Part shown: positions 43,916-53,085 of the stretch, piece after piece | How positions within the stretch are numbered: the first letter of the stretch is position 1 | Layout of the letters: every line of letters starts with the position of its first letter | From: JAJDTR01 sp965220415 | GTDB taxonomy: Bacteria; Poribacteria; WGA-4E; JAJDTR01 | Length of the DNA: 64,000 nucleotides | Direction of reading: 5' to 3' | Assembly: GCA_965220415.1 (NCBI GenBank) | Contig: OZ244829.1 | Span: 6,089,065-6,153,064, forward strand | Translations under genes and position numbers: made by a program | Notes under the pieces: generated by a model | What the model was told of the DNA's origin: nothing | What the model saw: only the letters and a program-made list of their open reading frames with translations | Database searches by the model: none

Positions 43916-44150
43916 AGCCTCCTGCAAGTTGTACACTGGACGCACCCTCTTTTATCGCATTGCGGGTCAAAGTAGTAGGCACACGCCGTGTGCCGTAACT
44001 GATAGGAGATCAAAGGAACGATTAACTGAAATCAAGCGACTGAATAAGATCAACCGAGCGACTAGCGAGGGCGATAGAGATCCTATCTTCAGGCCGGGAA
44101 TTCCTGAGATGCATTAAACACTTATCAAGAAAACCACCTAATATCTCGGT

Positions 44151-47100
44151 CTACTTAATAACTGCCATGCGCTTCACCGAAGTGAAGTCGCCCGCCCGAA
44201 GTTGATAAAAATACAAACCACTCGAGACCGGTTCTCCGTTAGCCGACTTTCCATCCCAACGCGCCGCCGTGCGTTTTTGTTCATAAATCCCTGCTTTCTG
44301 ATGTCCTAAATCCAATTGACGCACTAAGGTGCCCGAAATGTCATAGATTAAAATCTGAACATCGGCATCAACCGCAAGCTGATAGGGAATCCAAGTTTCC
44401 GGATTAAAGGGATTAGGATAGTTGGACAACAGCTTCGTTTCTCTGACAATTGCCGGCGCACGTCCCAGCCAACTCCTCAGAAATTCTCGTGCAATTATTA
44501 CCCCCGACGATGGATCCGGGAGCGCCTCTAAACTATTGAGCGCTTCGCGCATGTTGGTAAGTCGCTCTTCAGAAAAATACGTCGTGATACTCGGTGCAGT
44601 TGACCGCGAGGTGCCTTCGCCAAGGTGCGAAGCAACGAGAGCCAGATCTGAAACGTCCACCAAGCCATCAAAGTTGACATCCGGTGCCGCTTGACTAGGC
44701 GAAGTTTCGCCAAATTCACCTGCCACGATAATAAAATCAAGAATATCAACTGCACCATCCGAGTTCACGTCTTCAAGATTTCGAAATCTTGATTCGCCCT
44801 CAAATCGATTTGCGGACACTGCACCTCGAAACCCGCCCAGGTGGATTCGAAAATCTGGCACGGTCACGTAATTGTCTCGATGAGCGCACCGTGTAACATG
44901 CTTTTGATTCAACCAACAGGCTCCCCGTAGCACACGATGTTTTCCTGTCGCTGGTCCCCTGGGATTCGACCACTTGTGCGACGTGTGGTAGTATCTCGGG
45001 TGATACCAATCGAACACCCACTCCCATACGTTACCTACCATGTCGTATGCGCCGTAAGGGCTGACGCCCTTGGGATAACCTCCGACAGGCGTCGTTCTGT
45101 GCGGTCCTGCCTCCCATGAGTTCAGGCGGGTTGGATCCCATTGATTCCCCCACGGATACAGGCGGCCATCTACGCCCCTGGCAGCCTTTTCCCACTCAGC
45201 TTCAGTCGGTAACCGTTTCCCCGCCCATTCTAGGTACGCCAATGCGTCATTATAGCTAACTTGAACGACAGGATGATTATCCTTGCGTCGAATTGAGCTG
45301 CCGCGGCCATGCGGTGCGCGCCAGGACGCTCCTTTCGGGCGCGGCCATTCATTCGATCCGTCCCACAGATATCCCCAGCCCTGTTTCTCGGCATCCGTGA
45401 CATATCCGGTGGCATCGGCGAATTTCTTGAATTGCTTATTTGTGACCTCGTACTTGTCGATGTAAAACGAATCGAGATAAACGCTGTGCTGCGGTTGTTC
45501 ATGTGCAAAGACCTCCCGGAGCAGGTTCTCATTATTCCGTCCCTGCACGATTTTCTCAAGTTGTGATTGGCTTGTTCCCATGATAAACTCGCCCGCCGGA
45601 ACTAGCACCATCTTTCCATCATCCTTCGGGTGCGTGACTTCGGTTCCGGCAATCTCTCCTAATATCACGGTACTGAGCCCTTGGAGTCGCACATCCACCC
45701 TTTCACGGGTGCGCAATTGAATCGTCGTATCTATTGGAGTATGCCTGAAATTTGCGACGATTATGCGATTTGAACCGCCGTCCATGAATGTGACCGCCTT
45801 GACGAAATCGTCGTCCGTCTTAAGCCAGTGAACTTCAGTCGCCGCAATCTTTCGTGTCGATGGAAAATCGGCATTAAGAAGAATATAGCCCTGAGATCGG
45901 ATAACGTCGTTCTGTTTATATCGCTGTCGTTTCGAATCGGTCGCATAGTCAATTCGATCGCTAATCTGCCCGTTCCAGATATTCCTTTTACCCGCAAAGA
46001 TTTGAAATTGACCGTTATCCGGTACACTGATGATTCCAAGTTTATTGTCTATATTGACCCAATTGGAATCCATGGTCACGGGATCTGTACTCACTCCTCT
46101 GATGCCACGCAAGCGTACGTTTCCCGAACCCCAATATACCTGTCTCGCACCGTTGTTAAAAATATCGTTTGGCAGGTAATACGATAATCCTGACTGCTCC
46201 AATACATGAATCGGCCTCTTTGCCACCAAGAGTTCCATCATAACAGCCATCTTGTTTGTGGGCAGCGCGGCAAAACTGATGTAGTGATCAACTCCGAAAC
46301 CACTCTTAGATCTTCCTTCTTGAATGTGTCCGGTAGTAACGAAACCATCTTTTGTCAGTCGATTGTTGTGACGTATGGTCGTTCGATCCGAATCAGCGTT
46401 ATCTATCACTAGATTTCCAATCAGATTGGCTTCTGCCCACTCTGTCATATAGTCGTCTCCCGGTACAAACAAAGCCATCGGATACCGTCTGGACAGATGT
46501 TTCCAACTAAATGATGCAAACACATCCTTATTGCGGGCATACAGAAAGTCGCAGTACCTGCTGTAAAAGTTGCCTTTGACACTTTCTTGGAAGTCATAAG
46601 AACTCTCTGCGCGAATTAGAGGCGCGAAGTGGTGAAGCAGGTACGCTAATCCCAGGTTCGCGTAACAGTCGGTTTCATAAATTACCGACCAACCCCTGCG
46701 CTGATGCCCGAACCTCCTGCTGAAAACGCTTCCCCTGCTGCTCCGTTGCTGTTCCCATTGAAACGCCCCGAAGCGAAGTTGCTCGATGAATCGAGCGTCG
46801 GCATCGCGGAACTCGTTTTGAAGCATTGCCAACATGGGCACGATAAAGTAAGGTCCATACACGTGCCTAGCCCAATCTTTGCCCTGTAGGTAAGCAAATC
46901 GCCCCGAATAGAGATGGGTTTTCTTGAGACCATTCCAAACATCTAACACATGATGAAACAGTGATTGGGGTACGGGCTGACCGTTGCTAACAAAGGCGTA
47001 ATACGCCCAAGCAAGGGAATGCAAAGGGACAGCAATGTAATCGAAATTGTAACCACCGTGTCCCTCGAGCGTGAAATCTGGATGAACATTAACCGTATAG

Positions 47101-47888
47101 ACCCATTCATTTACACGTCTGCCATCAACAACGGTTGGGTCTCTTCTATCCTGAGCCACCGAAAACGTGTTCATGAACATCTCTTGTGCCTTAATCAACC
47201 AGTTTTTCGCGTTCGGATGAGTTGGATATAGACTGGCAGCCCAAGCCAAAACTTCGGAATTTATGGCATTGAATTCGGCGTGTGTATCTCCATACGCGCG
47301 GGAGGCAGCGCGCTGCTTTAGCTGATAATTTGCTTCGTGAATCACAACGCGACGAATAGCATTCCGTTCGTCCAAGGTCAAATCCTCCCAAATCAAACGC
47401 GCTCCTGCAACCGCTTTGGAAATTACCCATGGCGCTATCCACTGATTCGGTTGTTTTCCCCACTTCCGTCCATCAACACAGACGTTATTCCCGGTGACAT
47501 GCGTCTCCGTTAGATAGCGGAGGCCCGCCCGTGCTTGGGTAAGAAGCCAATCTCGGTCTATTCCGGAGACAGACGAATCGTAATTCTCATCTGCTTTGAG
47601 AAGCGCACACACAAAAATAAAGTTCGCGTGAGATCGCATTTGATTGTGATCGTGGGCACCGCTGCCAAAGTACCCAATCTGCGGATCCCCGCGATAGTTG
47701 CCTGTCCAATGCAACTTCGCGTATCTCGGAAACTTCTGGAGGAATGAGATATAATCGGATTTATTTGGGTAGTCTTTGCCGTAATACGTGTGTGGAAGGG
47801 GCGGGGCTGCCGACAAATTGGATCCGTAGAACAGTGAAAGTGTGAACAGCACAAAGAGGGCGGTGTGCTTGAATTTCTGTTGATTCAT
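44151..47888 (-). CDS. Exported lyase-like / FGE-sulfatase / dockerin protein with T9SS-type tail
   Basis: I start this at ATG 47888 (MNQQKFKHTALFVLFTLSLF), a signal peptide. The protein has 1245 residues. Domains in order: a helical toroid-like and beta-sandwich region (about 30-750) that resembles polysaccharide lyases of the heparinase/PL8 type (inference); an FGE-sulfatase domain (about 760-1025) with MVLVPAGEFIMGT, YIDKYEVTNKQFKKF and GNVWEWVFDW; a dockerin type I repeat pair (about 1036-1085) with DVNSDGAVDILDF and DVNFDGLVDVSDL; and a C-terminal sorting module with NYPNPFNPETWIPY. It is probably a surface or secreted polysaccharide-degrading enzyme. Confidence 0.82.
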   Translation of the reverse strand: MNQQKFKHTALFVLFTLSLFYGSNLSAAPPLPHTYYGKDYPNKSDYISFLQKFPRYAKLHWTGNYRGDPQIGYFGSGAHDHNQMRSHANFIFVCALLKADENYDSSVSGIDRDWLLTQARAGLRYLTETHVTGNNVCVDGRKWGKQPNQWIAPWVISKAVAGARLIWEDLTLDERNAIRRVVIHEANYQLKQRAASRAYGDTHAEFNAINSEVLAWAASLYPTHPNAKNWLIKAQEMFMNTFSVAQDRRDPTVVDGRRVNEWVYTVNVHPDFTLEGHGGYNFDYIAVPLHSLAWAYYAFVSNGQPVPQSLFHHVLDVWNGLKKTHLYSGRFAYLQGKDWARHVYGPYFIVPMLAMLQNEFRDADARFIEQLRFGAFQWEQQRSSRGSVFSRRFGHQRRGWSVIYETDCYANLGLAYLLHHFAPLIRAESSYDFQESVKGNFYSRYCDFLYARNKDVFASFSWKHLSRRYPMALFVPGDDYMTEWAEANLIGNLVIDNADSDRTTIRHNNRLTKDGFVTTGHIQEGRSKSGFGVDHYISFAALPTNKMAVMMELLVAKRPIHVLEQSGLSYYLPNDIFNNGARQVYWGSGNVRLRGIRGVSTDPVTMDSNWVNIDNKLGIISVPDNGQFQIFAGKRNIWNGQISDRIDYATDSKRQRYKQNDVIRSQGYILLNADFPSTRKIAATEVHWLKTDDDFVKAVTFMDGGSNRIIVANFRHTPIDTTIQLRTRERVDVRLQGLSTVILGEIAGTEVTHPKDDGKMVLVPAGEFIMGTSQSQLEKIVQGRNNENLLREVFAHEQPQHSVYLDSFYIDKYEVTNKQFKKFADATGYVTDAEKQGWGYLWDGSNEWPRPKGASWRAPHGRGSSIRRKDNHPVVQVSYNDALAYLEWAGKRLPTEAEWEKAARGVDGRLYPWGNQWDPTRLNSWEAGPHRTTPVGGYPKGVSPYGAYDMVGNVWEWVFDWYHPRYYHTSHKWSNPRGPATGKHRVLRGACWLNQKHVTRCAHRDNYVTVPDFRIHLGGFRGAVSANRFEGESRFRNLEDVNSDGAVDILDFIIVAGEFGETSPSQAAPDVNFDGLVDVSDLALVASHLGEGTSRSTAPSITTYFSEERLTNMREALNSLEALPDPSSGVIIAREFLRSWLGRAPAIVRETKLLSNYPNPFNPETWIPYQLAVDADVQILIYDISGTLVRQLDLGHQKAGIYEQKRTAARWDGKSANGEPVSSGLYFYQLRAGDFTSVKRMAVIK

Positions 47889-48872
47889 CAGGTACTTAGT
47901 GGAATCCCAACGAGTTTTACTTCGGTAATGATATAGCGTAATTTGTTTCTGAATTATTCGTAACCCATCTGCAAACAAATATGTGTCTGCTACCGTTTAT
48001 GTCGAATGAATCCTAAAACTCAACGCATTGAAGTCGAATCTTAAGTATATTCGATTTTTGGTCAAAGATCAATTTCTTTATCTATCTCGCAAGTCAAATA
48101 AGTTCGACTTTGCACAAACGTACGCGGTTGGTGCGATCAAGCGAATGGATAATGAGCGATCAACGAACGAATAGTTAAGGCGATAGTAGATCCTGATAGA
48201 GTTACCATATAGATTCCTTTCCAACCGCACCCACCTCGTTTCTACAATATAGGGTCACGCAGCACGCCGGTTATTTGAAACTGTGACAAATCCCCCTCGA
48301 CGTGCATCAGTGAGAAGTCTCTCGAATCGGAGATGGGTTCAGGGGCGTAGGTTGGGTTGAACGAGAATTCGTTAATGATCGCTGATCTCGGGCGATTTTT
48401 CGAGTGTCCACTTTGCCTGAACGTGCCAAAATTTGAGTGAAACCCAACATAAATCGTACGTACTACCGCGATGAGCTATCATCTATTACTATACTACACA
48501 CCGCTGGAAATTGCGTATTTTCAAGCGTCTGGCGGTAGTTGTAGGGTGGGCAGTGCCCACCCTACAATCACTATTACAAACAGTAATTACCGGGAAAGAA
48601 AGCGCACTAATACCCAACGCAAAGTATAGATGCGTTTCCCCATGGTATTCAACATGTCTAAAATTGACATCCGCACAGTGTTGTAGTAATATTCCGACTG
48701 ACGAGAGAGAATCGAACATAACCTAGAACGCCTACACCTGATATGACAGCATGAATTCTTCACGTTGACTTCGTAAATACTGCACGGTGATGTGTTTTGA
48801 AGCGAACTGACAACGGCTATCATATTTAACACCTGAAATCGCATCAATTTCGCAAGGGCGGAGGTGAAACTG
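47889..48872. repeat. Intergenic region with MITE relative, REP hairpin and GCGATAG repeats
   Basis: No gene is supported over about 980 bp. 48138-48229 holds a repeat copy (GATCAAGCGAATGGATAATG, AAGGCGATAGTAGATCCTG). 48339-48645 is a disrupted MITE copy. 48540-48566 is GTAGGGTGGGCAGTGCCCAC followed by CCTAC, a perfect palindrome. The region may hold the promoters of both divergent giant genes, but no clear -35/-10 pair was found. Confidence 0.6.
48339..48645. repeat. MITE-like element, copy C (rearranged)
   Basis: The left end TCAGGGG is joined directly to CGTAGGTTGGGTTG, missing about 75 bp found in the other copies. The middle matches (GCCAAAATTTGAGTGAAACC). The right end TAGATGCGTTTCCCCATGG is intact. 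About 100 bp of other sequence with the GTAGGGTGGGCA palindrome is inserted in the right half. Confidence 0.7.
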
Positions 48873-51800
48873 ATGTATCGTAATCTGTTGCTCTGTTTTA
48901 TTTATACCATTGTCAATCTAACATACGCTGGTTTTGGTGAAGCGGATTCAGCAGTCGATGCCCATTGGGGTTGCGGTACGCCAACCCTATGGTGCAACAA
49001 GCAGACTCCGCGCCAGCCGGTTGCTAAAGCGCCGCAGCAGCCGCACCTCCCCGCTGCGCCTGCCCCCGAAGTCCATGTAGGAAAAACCGAACAATTCTTC
49101 ACGCATATTCCCGAGCAGCTAGTGGAAGGTACGTGTCTCGCCATCGGTGAAAACATCTATCTGTATATCGAAACCGCGTTCCAACACATGATGACCGCCG
49201 CCCAAGCGCGCGAGATTGTCGCCGAATTTGACTCTCGAATTTATCCGCAAGTTCATCGTTGGATCGGATTCGAATGGCGGCCGGGCTTGGATCTCGACAC
49301 AAGAATAACCGTGCTAATGCACGATGTTGGCGCAAATAACTCGGGCAAGGATTTCGGCGGATATTTTTCGTCGGTAGATCAAGATCCAACCGCACTTAAC
49401 AGCAATCACCGAGAAATGGTCTATATGGACATTTTCCAGTTTCGAGAACGATCGCGATTCACGTTTTATAACAGTTTGGCCCATGAATTCGCACATCTTG
49501 TCAACTGGTATCAGAACGGTGGAACGTCTGATGAACGTTGGATTGAGGAGGGGATTGCATCGTTCATCGAATGGGCAATTTATAGAAATGTCCACGGTAT
49601 CTTCATTGACGGCTACTTTGAAGAGCCCGAAATATCGCTGACTTCGGGGAATACGTTTGATACATATTATGGCGCGTCTTTTACACTTCTTCTATATCTG
49701 TTTGAACAGCACGGCGGCGAAAAGTTTATTCGTGAGTTCGCCCGGCAAGATCTCCTCGGCACACGTGGAATTGACGCAACGCTGTCATCATTGGGTAAGT
49801 CGGAGCGTTTCGCCGATGTTTTTCAAAACTGGGCGCTTGCGAATTTTGTTAACAACCTCTCGCGCGGAAAATCATTGGGATACAGAAACATGCGGAACCG
49901 ACGGATTGCGGCACCTGTCCAAGAGGTATCAAGCTATCCGACTGTCCGCTCCGCCGTAGTAGAGAACTGGGGGGCGCGGTACATCGTATTCCGTAACTTA
50001 CCGAACCGGATTGAAATCACTTTGGATGGCAGCGCCGATGGCAGCTTACATGCCCAACTTGCCCTTTTGCCGAGCCGCGGCGCCGCTTCCGTCCACTCAA
50101 TAGTTTTTGATGAGGATAACAACGGACGAATGGAGTTTAAGGACCTGAATTCGCGTGACCGAGTTGTACTGGTGGTAACCTCCACCGCTGCGCAATCGTT
50201 TCGTTTTGCCGCCACTACAAATGGTGCGTCTGGTATCGTCGTTGGTCCCCCGCGCCAACTGGATTCATCTGCGTTCCCCAGAGCAACTACTCACGCACTC
50301 GGTAATCGGTCCCAACCAAGCCACAAACGCAACTATGTAGATTTCAAACTGGAACCGGTATCACAAGTGCATTTATCGAGCTATTACCAGGATTTGGTCG
50401 TCAGTGAAGGAGTGGTTTATGCGGTGAGCGATTGGGGGTTGGAAGTTTTCGATCTTGAGACCCCGACCCATCCACAGTTGGTCGGCAAGATTGCAACCCC
50501 GGGAAACGCGCAAGGCATCGCAATCAATGGCGAAACAGCATACGTTGCGGACGGTGCGGTGGGTGTAACGCTCATAGATGTGCGGCGTCCCGATAGTCCA
50601 AAGTTGGTTAAGACAATCGGAGCTTTCGAGAGCGTCCGCCGTATCAAGATTGCCAACGAGAAGGCATACGCACTAGATATCAAAAAGGGACTCCAAATCT
50701 ACGAACTTGATGAAATACATAATCAGCCAAATCCACAGCCAATCGGTTCCTTGCAAACAAGTGGATTTGCATTGGATATAGAGGTAGACGGCGACACGGT
50801 TTATTTTAGCGATGATAACCAGGGATTTCAGATTCTCGACTTCGAATGCATTAACATCCCGGCATTTGCGGGAATTGTTGACACACTCGCCCTTGATTTC
50901 GAGGTTGTAGATGGACACGCTTACGTAGCATCGGGCGACATGCGGATTGTTGACGTGCGAAATCGCCTTAAACCGAGAAAAATCTCAAGCATTCGAACAC
51001 CCGGCTTCGCAACAAGTATTAAGTTTCTCGAAGGATACGTTTATCTCACCGACATCCAATCGGGTCTTTATGTGATTGATGTCCGTAATCGTCATCAACC
51101 GCGAACTGTTGCGATTCAACCAACTTCGGGAGACGCCACGGGCGTGGATCTATTCAAATCCGATGTGAACGAAACGTTTGGATACATCGCCGACGGAAAT
51201 CGCGGTCTACAAGTGATTGACGTCAGCATACCCAATCGCCCACAGTGGTTGCATCGTTACGATGCCTCCGGCGAGGCTCACGGTATGGACATTCTGCACA
51301 CGGAAGGGGGAAGTCGAATTGCCTACATTGCATGTGGCACGGGCGGGATAAAGGTAGTCGAATTTGAGAATGCATTCGACGCCGTTTTTAGGCATCGCAT
51401 ACCGCTTAGGGGCACGGCAGTGGATGTTGGGGTTGAAAATGGGCATGCCTACGTTGCCGCGGGAGAAAGCGGTTTGATTATCATGGACATCGGCAACCCT
51501 GACGCCTCACGAATGGTTTCACATATTCGGACCACCGCGCCCGCTTGGGGGATCGAAGTCAACGAAGGGTATGTATACTTGTGCGCGGATGATTTGATCG
51601 TAGTCGATAGCCGCGAACCAACGAACAGTCGCGTCGTCGCCCGGCGCTCTATGCCGGGAAGTGCTTATCGAATAGCAATCGTCGACAATGTAGGATACGT
51701 GGCGGCTCTCAACGGAGGGCTACAAATCTTCGACGTGGAGAACCCTGCCAATCCCCGAGCAATCGGAAGTTACGAATCACAGGGGAACGCGACAAATATA

Positions 51801-52487
51801 ACTGTCGTTGGAAATCGGGCCTATCTGTTGGACACGATAGCAGGCGTACAAATCTTAGACTTGAGCAATCCTCGGCGTCCCGATTCCATTGCCGAATATC
51901 AAACCGACGCGCTGCCGATCGCCGCACAGATTCGTGGTGACTACCTCTTTCTGCTTGATCAGGAATGGGTGCAGATTGTGGATGTACGAAATCACAATCT
52001 GGTTTCACGCCCAAACTTTCAAGCGGCGTTACGGTTCCCGTCCGACTTGGCTGTGGTCGGTGATGCCGTGTATGTCACAGATCGCCACGACCTGCGCATC
52101 TTCAAGGCTAACGAACACCTCTTCGAACTGTCAGTAGAAGATCCCACCGTATTCCGCAAGCCGCCGAGCGCGGCAAAAAATTCTATTCCACTTTACATCA
52201 ATCGACTCGGACAGAACTTCCCGAATCCGTTCAATCCTGAAACATGGATACCTTACGAGATTGAATCAGATACGCTGGTGACCATCCAAATCTTTGACAC
52301 GCGCGGCTCGTTGGTTCGCCAACTTGATGTGGGGCATCAAAAAGCTGGAGAGTACGTCACACAATCAAACGCAGCGTATTGGGACGGTAGGAATGAAGTA
52401 GGGGAGCCAATTTCAAGCGGAATATATTTCTATCAGATTTTGGCAGGCGACTTTGCTGCTACGCGGAGAATGGCAATCCTTAAGTGA
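48873..52487 (+). CDS. Exported metallopeptidase with LVIVD repeats and T9SS-type tail
   Basis: I start this at ATG 48873 (MYRNLLLCFIYTIVNLTYAG), which has GGCGGAGG nine bases upstream; a GTG three codons earlier overlaps that site. The signal peptide is clear. Residues about 200-245 hold a zinc site: NSLAHEFAHLVNWY (HExxH) and RWIEEGIASFIEW, where a downstream Glu completes a gluzincin-type site. From about 480 to 1080 run repeats of the LVIVD kind (GLQVIDVSIPNRPQWLHRYD, VYAVSDWGLEVFDLETPTH), a beta-propeller. The C-terminus is the NFPNPFNPETWIPYEIES sorting module. It is divergent from the lyase-like gene. Likely a surface peptidase. Confidence 0.85.
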   Translation: MYRNLLLCFIYTIVNLTYAGFGEADSAVDAHWGCGTPTLWCNKQTPRQPVAKAPQQPHLPAAPAPEVHVGKTEQFFTHIPEQLVEGTCLAIGENIYLYIETAFQHMMTAAQAREIVAEFDSRIYPQVHRWIGFEWRPGLDLDTRITVLMHDVGANNSGKDFGGYFSSVDQDPTALNSNHREMVYMDIFQFRERSRFTFYNSLAHEFAHLVNWYQNGGTSDERWIEEGIASFIEWAIYRNVHGIFIDGYFEEPEISLTSGNTFDTYYGASFTLLLYLFEQHGGEKFIREFARQDLLGTRGIDATLSSLGKSERFADVFQNWALANFVNNLSRGKSLGYRNMRNRRIAAPVQEVSSYPTVRSAVVENWGARYIVFRNLPNRIEITLDGSADGSLHAQLALLPSRGAASVHSIVFDEDNNGRMEFKDLNSRDRVVLVVTSTAAQSFRFAATTNGASGIVVGPPRQLDSSAFPRATTHALGNRSQPSHKRNYVDFKLEPVSQVHLSSYYQDLVVSEGVVYAVSDWGLEVFDLETPTHPQLVGKIATPGNAQGIAINGETAYVADGAVGVTLIDVRRPDSPKLVKTIGAFESVRRIKIANEKAYALDIKKGLQIYELDEIHNQPNPQPIGSLQTSGFALDIEVDGDTVYFSDDNQGFQILDFECINIPAFAGIVDTLALDFEVVDGHAYVASGDMRIVDVRNRLKPRKISSIRTPGFATSIKFLEGYVYLTDIQSGLYVIDVRNRHQPRTVAIQPTSGDATGVDLFKSDVNETFGYIADGNRGLQVIDVSIPNRPQWLHRYDASGEAHGMDILHTEGGSRIAYIACGTGGIKVVEFENAFDAVFRHRIPLRGTAVDVGVENGHAYVAAGESGLIIMDIGNPDASRMVSHIRTTAPAWGIEVNEGYVYLCADDLIVVDSREPTNSRVVARRSMPGSAYRIAIVDNVGYVAALNGGLQIFDVENPANPRAIGSYESQGNATNITVVGNRAYLLDTIAGVQILDLSNPRRPDSIAEYQTDALPIAAQIRGDYLFLLDQEWVQIVDVRNHNLVSRPNFQAALRFPSDLAVVGDAVYVTDRHDLRIFKANEHLFELSVEDPTVFRKPPSAAKNSIPLYINRLGQNFPNPFNPETWIPYEIESDTLVTIQIFDTRGSLVRQLDVGHQKAGEYVTQSNAAYWDGRNEVGEPISSGIYFYQILAGDFAATRRMAILK

Positions 52488-52506
52488 CCCAAGTTGCCAC
52501 CTTTGT

Positions 52507-52529
52507 AGCACGATCTGTTAGATTGTGCT
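52507..52529 (+). terminator. Hairpin after the LVIVD gene
   Basis: AGCACGATCT (52507-52516) pairs with AGATTGTGCT (52520-52529) over ten pairs with one G-U, loop GTT. It lies 20 bp past the stop. No T-run follows, so termination is only suggested. Confidence 0.4.
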
Positions 52530-52836
52530 TCTGGTGCGTAACTCGTGCGCAAACTGACAGTTTACGCTACGAAATCTCCGCGATTATTGGGTCATTTTCA
52601 ATAAATAACGATGGTCCATGTCCATAATCTTGTAAGTAGCAACTTGCGTCAAAGTAGTTTTATATGGCTGCTTGAGCCCCTGATTTTCAACACAAACTTC
52701 TCCGCCCACCATATTTCGGCTGAGGTGAAATTTTCCGGCCTGACCAGAAACTAGACACTTACCGGGACAATTTCACTCTGCTAAATGCGCGCATCCCGAT
52801 GCGCGATTCAGCAAGATTCAGGAGCAGAGAGAATGT
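52530..52836. other. Intergenic region between convergent genes
   Basis: No gene is supported. It contains a perfect 8-bp palindrome CGCGCATC-cc-GATGCGCG at 52788-52805, 32 bp past the S4-domain gene. It may act as the terminator of the lon operon. No long T-run follows. Confidence 0.5.
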
Positions 52837-53085
52837 TTAACGAAGAACGCGATAAAGGGAAGGTGCCCTGTCTCTTGAAACATTACCGGAGGGAATTTCT
52901 ACAATCTCAAACACCTGCTCGGAATCTGCGCTGAAGGTAACGGTCAACACATCACCAACCGCAAGCTCCTTGCCCGCCTTGGCTCTCTGCCCGTTAACCA
53001 AAATCTTCCCGCTGCTACAGACAGCATTGGCAACGCTTCGCCGCTTAACGATTCGGCTCACCTGTAGGAACTTGTCCAATCGCAT
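52837..53085 (-). CDS. S4 RNA-binding domain protein (RqcP/HslR type)
   Basis: The 82-residue protein is a single S4 domain: MRLDKFLQVSRIVKRRSVAN, then CSSGKILVNGQRAKAGKELA, a bind-to-RNA helix-beta motif. Small S4 proteins of this type bind 50S subunits in ribosome rescue or heat-shock responses. It overlaps the 3' end of lon by 41 bp on the same strand, so the two are co-translated. That placement among Lon, Clp and trigger factor fits a quality-control role. The C-terminal tail (DRAPSLYRVLR) is slightly longer than usual. Confidence 0.88.
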   Translation of the reverse strand: MRLDKFLQVSRIVKRRSVANAVCSSGKILVNGQRAKAGKELAVGDVLTVTFSADSEQVFEIVEIPSGNVSRDRAPSLYRVLR

